Positions 23,107-34,800 of a stretch of DNA of 64,000 bases are shown here, one piece after another. The stretch lies in NCBI GenBank assembly GCA_916610825.1, contig OU744449.1:12531520-12595519 (forward strand), written 5' to 3'. Position numbers and translations under genes: made by a program. This stretch comes from Haliclystus octoradiatus. Its lineage: Eukaryota; Cnidaria; Staurozoa; Stauromedusae; Haliclystidae. The notes under the pieces are model-generated. The model was not told the origin of the DNA. It saw only the letters and a program-made list of their open reading frames with translations, and ran no database searches. Positions within the stretch are counted from its first letter, which is position 1. Every line of letters starts with the position of its first letter.

Positions 23107-25809
23107 CTGCCTCGGGAAATAGTGAGATTTATTACCCCCGGTTTACTGAAATTATTTTATTTTTTATCTTTTATAATTTTTTTAATAATAATTATTTATC
23201 TTTTAATTCTTTTCAACAAATCAAGCGGTTATGTAAAGTTATAGTGATACGCGTAACATACTATATGGTATTGGAAGTACTTGATCAATTATGTAATTGG
23301 ATGGAGAAGCCTTAATGAGTCCATGAACTGTTGTTTGATCTGGAATTGATGTCAAAATTTAATCTAATTGAATGATATTTAAAATTCTGAGGATTCTTAA
23401 TTGAAAGTGTTCCATCCGCGCAAGTTAATTGGAAGAACATCGAAGAGTTTTGCACCATGATATAGAAGAGATATTTCTCGCAATCATTAACGCGTGTTCA
23501 AATGCAATGGTTAATTCTGGGCAAGATGATTTGAAAGCTGGTTTGACAGCAGATAAACTTGAAAGCTTGAATTAATGCAGCATTTTGCAAAGATGCTGAG
23601 CTTCTCAGAATCTGTGAGTCACTCACAAAAGAAAACAAATACATATGTGCTGCACTTGTTTATCGATATTTGATATCATCAGAAGAAGAAATACCAGGCC
23701 CTGACACGGTATCCTGTGGAACACTTGTTAATTAGTCTATACTTGTACTGAAGATGAATGTTTGCCATCTACAACTCACTGGAGTATGTTGGTTAGGAAA
23801 CCATGAAACCAATGACTACACTTCCAAATAATTTTGTGATAAATAATTTGGTGCAGCAGAACACCATGATCACATTATTGTTCAATGTTGTACTTGTAGA
23901 CAGGAATAGACAGGGTAGGTAGACAGACATGGATAACAATCATAAAAAGTTGCCACTGAAATTTGATTTTTAAATGACAGGTGACAACACTATAAAATGA
24001 CTCACAGGTTTTCTATCTTTCGTGGGCAAGCCACAAACCCAACTTTGAATATTTTTGATCGTCAGGCTAATAATAAATTATATACGTTTGTGGTCTACAT
24101 GCCTAAAAAATGTTTGGATAGGAGCCGTAAAACTATTAAAAATCAAAACAACAAAAAGGTTGTGGCGCTCCATACGTCCGGATCTGATTACTCCCAAAAG
24201 GGGGAAATTAATTAATTGTATCTCTGCCTACGTAAATAGCACATTTGTAAAAATTCAATCAAATGACGTTAGGTCTGTTGTAGCGTGAAAGTTATGTCCT
24301 TCTTTGGTGGTGATTTGCAACAATCAAATTACAGCCATGTAATTATTACGCAAGTAAACTCATTATGAGGGTCATTTAATAGACAAAAACAAAACATTTT
24401 TAACATTCCCAAGGTTAATTGTAATACATTTTGTAGCACTAGGTGTACAAATGTTAATTCAGATAAATGGCCTAAAGGAGTCCAGGAAGTGATGATCATT
24501 GTCAGATATTTTCAGATTGTGTTAAGTTAAGTTCAGAAAGCACGGTTGAACAATTTTGAAGTAAACCCAAAGATTGACATCAAACTGCTTTGATGATACA
24601 GTCGTAATTATTGCGGAGAGATAACAACCTATCTATCTATCCACGCGACCGGAGATTTTCTATAGAAACAACCATGAAACATAATAAAAATAGGAACAGC
24701 AGACACTTTCGAGAGTGCGAACAAAAACTATTTACAAATTCGTTACAAACAAACACACTCACCTGTAAACTAACAATTGCTTGTGGTCGATTCTTATTAT
24801 AACAATCTATTCTCCAGAAAATTTATTTGTTGATGAAGCTGGATATATTTCTTTTCAATTGACTATCTTCTTGTACATTTTAAATGCAGATAACTTGGGT
24901 GCAAATATGAAATTCCAATTGGTAATACACAGCTTGAATGACTTGGACGTGTTGAAATGGCCAGAGTAAAAAAACACATAAAATAAACCTCACTAGCTAC
25001 TTTCAAAAATAATAATATTTGTGTTCCATATGTAAATGATAATGAAATCCTGTTAGTTTGGTAGTATCGTGCACTTAATTAGTTGTTTTGTTAACAAATC
25101 AGGAGGAGGTCTTTCAGTATCACACCCATTAGACTGTTTACAAGTCTGATCAGATGTTGGACCCAAATCTTAATCTACGAAAGTAAAAACTCACCCATCA
25201 GGAAACGAATGTTATTGTTAGGTGTTGATCGTTAGACAAAAGAGACAGCTCATGCAGAAATAATCTCTTTTGGAGCCCAACCCCTTACCTCGGATTATGC
25301 CTAAGGCATCAAATAAATTTTATTCTCCATTCCCCGCTCCTGTCCTATCAATTCCTAAACTTCACTGTTGTTATTTTCAAGACACTGACTTTCTATTTAG
25401 CATCTAGAAAATACTCACGAATGCTATTTGAAGCTACCATCAATATGATAAATGCCCTTTTGTTTCCTGCCCCAGTTACTCGGTTTTTGCTCCTGCACCT
25501 CTGGCCGCGACATTATTCATTTATCTCAGAGATTATTCATCTTCATAGATATTTTTCTTGACAATGAGCAACCAAAAAATGTCTATAAGTTACCCTACTC
25601 CTTTCAATTCAGGATAATATCTACTTCTATCTCAATGTACAAAACTAGCGATTATCCGATTGACAACATCAAAGAGAGGTAGATTTTGCTTGGCTCTGAG
25701 GCCACAGAGATCTTCAAAAGTGCCTCGTTTCCTACAACAGTCTTTTACTTTCGTGCGGTGAGTTTAGTGAACGTACTCCCGCTCAAAAAGTCTACTATCT
25801 ATATACAAA
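23107..25809. other. Intergenic region upstream of ABCF2
   Basis: This stretch holds the tail of the non-LTR remnant, a possible degraded coding fragment near 23.40-23.74 kb, and otherwise A+T-rich DNA without a convincing gene. The last few hundred bases before 25810 should contain the ABCF2 promoter and 5' UTR. I see no TATA box at a suitable distance. Confidence 0.4.
23400..23735 (+). pseudogene. Possible degraded coding fragment of unknown family
   Basis: Two adjoining open pieces in different frames look protein-like. One reads HHDIEEIFLAIINACSNAMV and continues to ADKLESLN before a stop. The other reads CKDAELLRICESLTKEN and continues through ICAALVYRYLISSEEEIPGP to a stop. A one-base shift would join them. 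I do not recognise the family. It may be a retrocopy or an exon of a lost gene; the composition alone could also be chance. Confidence 0.25.
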
Positions 25810-28800
25810 ATGCCGTCTGAAGCTGCCAAAAAGCGTAAAGAAAAGAAAAAATCGCAAGCCATAACAAGAATTACAGGAAAAGGCCCAACGTCAAGTCCTC
25901 CTAACGAGCTTAATGATGTTAAAAATGGCAATGATAGTGGCCGTTCGTCACCGTTGATTCAAATATCAGACACATCTTGTACCGGCGTTGTCGTTTCTCA
26001 TCAAGAATCAAGAGATTTACATATCGATCAGTTGTCTATTACTTTCCATGGCTCAGAGATGCTTGCTGATACACGTTTAGAATTAAATTGTGGACGCCGT
26101 TACGGATTGCTTGGCGCTAATGGTTGTGGTGAGTCAGCGACAATAAATGTTTTCCTGTTAAATTTTGACATTTTTGGTAATGTCGTTTTTGTTCCAAATC
26201 AATGTAACTTGTGAAAGAAATACGCATCACGCCATTTTGGACGGCCATCTTTAAATGGAGCTTTTTAATTCAATCTCAGTTATTATTTCTTTGCTTATGT
26301 TTCGAATAACTTTTCAACTCAGACGATCTCTGACTCTGTAGGCTATTCTACTTATCTTCGGCCACTTGAAAGTTTAAACTGTCACCTGTTTCATCAATTT
26401 GATAAACATGACATATTAAAGTATAACCAAGAAAAAAACAATTCCAATCCATTATCCAACGACTTTGTTGATATGCCTAGCGCTTGATGTTCGCTTTCAT
26501 TTTCTTTTAAAATGGAAATAAACCACCAGATATCTAGATATACATACCTAATGTGAAAAACGAAATCATACTTAATTTTGATCTGAAAATTCTTAGTTAG
26601 TGAAAATTGCCTTGAAAGCGGTGTTTTGACCCAGATTTCGCTGAGAAAAAGAGAGATTTGATTTAGCTTTGTGATATCACAAGTGGTGTGGTTTTTCTAA
26701 CATTTAAGGGTGGATCGATCACACATTGTAAAATCTGTGATGGTATACCAGTTTGCAGAGTACGGCAGAGTCGCCCCCGAGTTAATATTTTCAGCATCTC
26801 TAGCAGCCCACAAAAATTTTCAAGAAATCTTATTACTACTATTTATCTATAGAATATTGTTTTTCCCGCAATCAATAACATGTGAAAGGGAGTGAGTTGA
26901 TGTGGAGCGATCCTGTGTGGACTTCCAGCTGTGTTGTCATCTAGTATTGAAATGGGTATATATTATCTGATCTTCCAGGTAAATCCACGTTGTTGAATGC
27001 TCTCAGCACCAGGGAGATTCAAGTGCCTCCTCACTTTGATATCTTCCATTTGAGAAGAGAAATGGAACCAACTGACAAAACAGCATTACAATGTGTCATG
27101 GATATTGGTGAAGAGAGAAACCGTCTTGAAAGAGAGGCTGAAGAACTTGCTCATGCCACTGGAGAAGTAGAACATGAAAGGTAGTTACATAACTAGAAAT
27201 TCAGCAATTTATTCCAATCACATTTGAATATAATGACTAACAGTCACCACCAATGGTTTTCAGTTGATTATGTGTCTGTTTGATAAACAATCTACATCTT
27301 GTTTGGTTATACAGTAAGCTCTATATATAATGTATACAATTATAGCCTACATATAAAAAATGAATCAGCATCAAGTAAAACTGTGATTTCTGTGTCTGAA
27401 GTTTGTATTCTGCCATTGAACTAAAATTCCTTGAGCTGCCTGTGTCCGCTATTTTGCTATTCAAGATTATGTTTTTTTGTTTTTGTCTAGATGGCTTGTA
27501 TTCCAATGTTGCCATGCTTGTTAATTCTGATTCAAGCCAGTGTCCTTCTGATCATACGTCTTATGCTTGAAGCCATATTGTTGTGGATTCATTGTTTCTT
27601 TCTTTACTTTTAATTATCATTAACTGAGATATCATAATGGGATCGCAATGCTCCATTCCACCGATAATGGTACTCAATTAACTGTTTTACAGATTGATGG
27701 GCATTTATGAACGTCTTGATGAACTAGATGCTGCTACAGCAAAAGCAACAGCAGGACGCCTTCTCCATGGTTTGGGTTTTACACCAGCAATGCAGCTCAC
27801 TGCCACCAAAGACTTTTCTGGTGGTTGGAGAATGCGCATTGCATTAGCAAGAGCATTGTTTGTTAAACCAGATATTCTTCTTCTTGATGAACCAACAAAT
27901 CATTTGGATCTTGATGCTACTGTGTGGTTAGAAGAAGAACTCAAAGAATACAAACGAATCTTAGTCATGGTATCTCATTCTCAAGATTTCCTCAATGGTG
28001 TTTGCTCCAATATCATCAGGATGTTCAATCAGAAGCTTACAAATTATACTGTGAGTTTATAAAAGTTGTGTTCTTACCATATCATGGTTTCAGTAGAGGT
28101 AATCATACGGTTTCGAGTTCAACACACAAGTTAATTTTCTATTGATTCTTGCAATTGCAAAAAATTGTAAATTAATTCAGAAATGAATAAGAAACCATAT
28201 GATTACCATTAATAATACAAAGAAAACAACTGCATCAGAGAACTTGCCAAAAAGTAGGATTCCAGATTCGTCATCAAAATAATGAATTATCTATTTTGCA
28301 ACAAAAACTTATTTATAGACACTTTATTGTATAATTATTCAAATAATATTTACAAATGCAACATGGAGATTAAACCAACTTTTCAGTTCCTCTCTTGTTT
28401 CGAAATTCTGCAAAAAAACACTTATCCATTTGTCAAAAAAACTTGAATTCTATTATTTTTGAAATATTCTTTTGAGAGAAATATCCATATGACATTAATT
28501 CTTAAAATAATTTTCTTTATTAATTTAAAAAGATAATTTTTAACTATACCTTACCATCAACAATATTCAGCTGATTTTAAATACCTACACTGTTTTCATT
28601 TTGTGAATATATCAGTATTTGTATTAGGACTGTGTGGCTATGTTTATTCAGGGTCCTGTTAGCTCAAGCAAGACATCAAAAAGATATGTATTACGGCATT
28701 GTGATATTTATGAAAAAGCTGTATCTCAATTTTATGGGGCCTATGACCTAGTCACTGAAATGTACATTAACTTAAAGGGACTATGCAGACCGGCAGCCCT

Positions 28801-31800
28801 TATGGATTTTTCTTTGGGTGCAAATTTTATTGTACGTCACTACATCACCTTCGCATTTTGGTCGGCTGATAGCAGGGATAGCAAAACAAACCGAAAAATG
28901 GCCTAAACATTTATTCTATTTCGTAATTAATTTCGATTTTGCAAGAAAACTCTCAAGGACAGGAATCAATAATAATCCACAAATTGCATCAAATAAGGGC
29001 CTACCACATTTTATGGTTGTGCAGGCTATACACTATAACTTTTTTAAGTCAGAAAAAATACGGCAATAAAACGAGTCAGCACAAAAACGTAAACATGTTT
29101 TTATTATTCAACAATTTCTGATTATAGACCAAGTCAACAGCAAGTTCAACAAGTCCAGTAAATTGTACTGTATGCTAACGACTGACAATTTGACACTATT
29201 CACAAATGTCGATTAATATACATATACGTTATGTAGATAGCAACTAAGCAACATCACAACATAATATTACCTTGATTACATTATCCAGATAATAAATAAT
29301 TTTTAAAAAGAACAGAGAAAATCGAGAGTCTGAAAGACTTCTGTAGCTTTGATCTGAGATCCTGTTTCCGCTTCACATATTTCTGATCTTTACTTTCTAT
29401 CACTTCTCTTCTTGGATTTGATTGCGTCGATAAACAATGTTTATAATATGTGGCCATACCATGACATATTAAAATAAGATCGCAACTATATTAATTCAAG
29501 AAAACTAGTCAACGCTTTGGAAATATACACGAGGCAAGATGGCGTCATGCAGCTTTTCATAAACATTGAACACCAGACAGAAGAAGACAGCTAACATGAA
29601 AACGAGTATTGAAAAGTGAACTCAGTTCACTTCTCAATAGAGAAGACCGCCGGTCTACATAGTCCTTTTAAGAAAATCAACTACCGTATAACCTATAATT
29701 GCTCTATATATTTCAATAGATTAATCCATATTTTGTTATGATTTACTTAGAATTTACATAGTTATTATTTTCTTCAACATCCAGGGTAATTTTGATCAGT
29801 ATGTCAAGACAAGAGCTGAATTGGAAGAGAATCAAATGAAACAATACAAAAAAGAACAAGATGAAATTGCACACATGAAGGTTGGTAGACATTGCGAAAC
29901 AAAATGTCACTGATTGCATTCATTTTATGGAACTTGATTTAGAATAAAGAATAAACCTGAATAGGGATAAATTAATCAAGATTCAGATTCTTAGAAATTC
30001 ATTCTCAATCACCAAACTAAACAGTTTATTTACTGGTGTTAACCGTCTAGACGAAAGCGTTCGTCAAATCTCCAAGTCATACTTACCTATAAAAATCCTA
30101 ATCAATAATTTTGAATAAATTTAAAAGAATAGGAAATTTTGACGCAATGAGATTAATACAGAATAATAAAGGAAACACCACTCACCATATTTTTGGATAC
30201 TAAATTATGTCAGCTATTTCTGATACTTTCTGTTAGGAGATTGTGATGTGCAAATATTTATCATCTTGTCACAGAAATGTGTTTGAGTATGAATGTCAGT
30301 CACTTATCACATGTAAGTCTGTCAACATGGACCATTTTATCATATCTAAAAACGACTTAGGCCTTCAAGAAACCCAACAGACAATATTTTAGACTTTTCC
30401 AGCACAGCGAGAATCTACTAGTTCTATTTTGCAATTAAAGTAAATAAAGAATTTCCAAGCCATTCCTTTGTTGTTGTATCACAACACATGTAATATGTAT
30501 GCCTGAATTCTAATAATATGCTACAAAGGATTTTTCAAAGATATCAAATTCTCAACACACCAATAAAATGGATCGGATAAAATATTTTTCCTTCCAGAAA
30601 AGAAGGCAAGGCTTGATAATGGCTACGATCAGTGGAAACCTTGTATTATCCTGTTAAAGACTTTATTTATTACTCATAAGAAACACGATTGAGTCAAGCA
30701 TTATCTTGACTTAAATTACCAACTATGAGCATTTTTTATATCATTGTTCACAAAAAATAATGGCTGAACTAACCAAAACAAACTGACAGTCAAATTTCAG
30801 TACATCCCTAGTTTCCTGAATCCCATGATTCAAGTAGGTAATGTAAAATAGGAATGGTGACAGTAATTTTTCAGTTTGTATTCTGGAATTGAAAAATAAA
30901 ATTACCACTTTCAAAGTCAGGCGTCCCATAGCTTTTGAGGAAGCTTATTGACCATATATGACTAGCTAAACTCATCACCAGTAGATTAATTGTTTGGCGT
31001 AGATGCTCGATTGGTGGATGCATGGTCCGACAACAGGTTCAGCCAGGCTCCGACAAACTAATTGTTTCTGTTTTTTATTCAGCATTTTGCCTTTTCCTTC
31101 TGAATTTTGCTAGCCTTCTGCAAACTAGGTTTCCAAGTTTCTGGACTTTGTCAGGCTCTGGGTTCAGCCTTCTGGAATCTTAAAGGCATTACAACATTTT
31201 CTCCTGAATTTTTTCGTTGAAGTTTGACTTATAAATCATAAAAATATCAATTTTTTCTTCTGATAATTAGTTAGGATATAATCCCTCTCACACACAAGTG
31301 TCATCTGACGTTTGGTTTGATTCTAACTAACGTAAATTAATTTAGTTACATGAATGACCAATATTCTGATTGTGAAATTGTCAATTGTTATTGCGGATTG
31401 TCGAGGCACAATTGACAGATTAAATCGACTATATAATATACAATTTATAATGTGGCTAAAATTGCGGCTAAAACATGATGTTTAGAAGGGGTATTGCAGG
31501 CTACAGTGGGTGAAGATTTGTTGTCAAAAAAAAAGATGTTGATAGCATGTGTTTTAATCGCTGTTTCCAGTATTTATGGCAAAATGCTTTGAATTCATAT
31601 CTATAAACATTTTTATCATTATGGATTGACAATTCTTTCATAAATGTGCTTCTGTGTAAATAGTCGTTTTGTAATTTCTCAAATTTTAGGACTACATCGC
31701 TCGCTTTGGTCACGGTAGTGCAAAACTGGCTCGACAGGCACAGAGTAAAGAGAAAACTCTCAGTAAAATGGTTGAAGCTGGATTAACTGAGAAAGTTGGC

Positions 31801-34800
31801 AATGACAAGGTAAAAATATTGCAATATATTACCTCTATACAGGGTCCGACACAACCCGGCAACTAAGTCTGTCCAAAAGTAACTTCTTGAGTAAGATTGA
31901 CTTCTTCTTCTTCTCAGATTAGGGAAATGACAATATTTCAAGGACCCTTCTGGTGTCACTTGAAAGCTCCAGAAGGCGTTTCATTAATAATTTAAGGTTT
32001 TTGAAGGGAGTAATCTGTCAAATCTTGCATCTACATTGTTTTCGGCTATTGTTCTATTTTTCTATTGTTCTTATTCTGCGACCATTCCTTGTAAGCGACC
32101 ATATTGGGGAGGTCCCTTGAGTGGTCACTCACGAGGAGTTTGACTGTATTCTATAAGAAGACACATGTAACATTACTGTGGATAGTGCATATCTTAATAG
32201 TGACTAGTTAGGTATATCAATTGCTTTATTTTAAATGTCACACATGAAATGATGAAATGCATAATCAAACCAAACCTCGCAAAGCTACTTTAACGTATTT
32301 TCATTCTCGCATTACATTCATAGAATTGATATGCACTGATCAACCATCAAGTCATTTTTATTTAATCTCTGCAGATTCTTACTTTTCATTTTCCTGATTG
32401 TGAGAAACTTCCTCCACCCGTACTTCAAGTGCAAAATGTCAGTTTCCGATATGCTGATGGCAAGGTATGGATCTGTTGTAATGCATCATCTGTTTTATGA
32501 TTCTGCACTTGATTATAGAACTTGGCTACTGATTAATATAGTTTACATTAGGTAATTTGTATCCAACTGTTCTTGGTTTACTCAACCCACTGATAAAGTA
32601 AAATTATCAAGAATTTGTGCCTCTGATCGAAATGAGAGCATAAATGATGTCATAACTCTGTCTTATTTATCCAGTTGTTTCCTTTTTGACTAATAAATAT
32701 CTTCTTTTTCTGCATCTGCACCCATATTTTATGATAATGATTTGATTTTCAGCCTCTGATTTACAAAGATCTTGAATTTGGTATGGATCTTGATACAAGA
32801 GTAGCTCTTGTTGGACCAAATGGGGCAGGAAAATCAACGCTATTGAAACTCTTGATTGGTGATTTATCACCAGAGAAAGGTCTCATTAGAAAACATAACC
32901 ATTTGAAGTTTGGAAGATATCATCAGGTAAATGTTCAGCGTCTTTGCTTCATTTCTTATTTTTATTTGAGCGTTTAGTCTGTTTTTTTTAACCTATGATC
33001 ATCCTTCAACCTTTGTGAACTGGGTTTCAAATATTCCTTTATTCCTAAAACTGATGATGTTTTTCGTTTTGGAACTACCGTACTTGTCTAACTGATATGC
33101 AAGGTGAAGTTTGGTAGCTTTCTGTACGAGATAACTTTACACCAATGGATATTAACTCGTTTGCTGGCTCGTGCTTTCAACACTTCACTTGTGTCTTCCG
33201 CCATTTCCCCTATAGTAACTATGAATACAAACACGGCAAAGTGTGTGGTAACCCTTTTCGAAGTTCGCTCGAATCTTGAATTAATGATTTAAAATTCAAT
33301 TTAAATTCAATGTTTTCACTTACTAAAATGTCCTTGGATTAAATTTAAATTTCAAAACGTTTGTCTTTCTTAAATGAGATAGCTTTGTTGATTTTATTTC
33401 TTTAGTAATGTAATACATTGCAGTTTCCTATTCTTCTTCAGCTTTGATAATCTGACAAAGATTTATCGACAAATTTCGTCGGGGATTTTCAGAAAAATGT
33501 GTACCTTGTATTTCCAAACACACGGACCAACCAATCAAATTGCAAAATAAATGTTCGAATATGACGTCATATTTTAGAATACTGTATTTGTGATTTTATC
33601 AGAGGGTCTCTATGGATGATTATAACAATAAAAGAACACACCGTTTTTCTTTGCATGTTCACATGAATGTCCATATTCAAGTAGAACACATTAAAAAGCT
33701 AACAATAAATATTCAAATATATCAATACTTAATTTTTAATTGGTTCCAGCTAGAAAAAGTTTCACTATTCATATGCATTAGATTTGCTCCTGTCCACATA
33801 CACCCCTGTGTCTTGTGTAACAATGGAGATTATTATTTATGTAAAATTCTACCAGTTTGTGGACCTAAAGGAGATTTTAATTAAGTCAGCAGCTAAAAAG
33901 TCCTTTTACCGCAGCTAACCAGTTCGAGCTATTTAGCTCATTTACCCCGACTAAAAAGTTAATTTACCGCAATTAATTAGTCACAGCTATTCAATCAATT
34001 TATCGCATCTGAAAAGTCAATTTACCGCATCTAATTAGTCTAAGGTATTTAGTAACTTCTCTGCAACTAAAAGTCCCTTTGTCGCATTTAACCAGTTTCA
34101 GCTATTCCGAAATAATTCCGCAGCTGAAACAACAATTTGCAAAATCTAATTAGTATCAGCTATTCAGTCATTTTCTGCGGCTAGAAAGTTAGCTCACCGC
34201 AAAGTTAGTTACAGCTATAAAGCCTTTTACTTGCATCTATTTGGATCTTTACCGCAGCAAAAAATATTTTTATCGCAGACACTACTTGACATATTTCATC
34301 CTGTTACATAATTTCCGTGTTCAGTGTCATTCTGGACATAACTGTGATTTAATTGGTTGATTTCGCAGGCATTTTGAACTGATCTATTTAGCTGCGGCGA
34401 ATTGACTTTCAAGCTGCTACATATATTTTTAAGATGGTGCTATTTGAAAATTAGCTGTGGAAATGATCTATTTGCTTAAGCTGATATTTTTCAAAGATGC
34501 GTTCATTAGACAATTAGCTGTGGAAATGATCTAATTTGCTGTGGCAAAATGATATTTAAGCTGCAATTTTCAAAAATGCGTCTATTAGCTATGGAAATGA
34601 TCTATTTAGCTGCTGCAAATTGACTTTTAAGCTAAGATTTTTCAAAGATGCGTCTGTTACACAATTAGCTGCAGAAATGATCTATTTAGCTGCGACAAAC
34701 TGACTTTTTAGCAGCGATTTTCAAAAGATGCGGCTATTAGTCAATTAGCTGCGATAATGATCTATGTAGCTGTGGTAAAACGACTTTTTAGCTGTTGACT

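Noticed and set aside
28634-29121. Overlapping 60-90-codon frames in ABCF2 intron 3
   Set aside because: No motifs, and the flanking ABCF2 exons join in frame without them.
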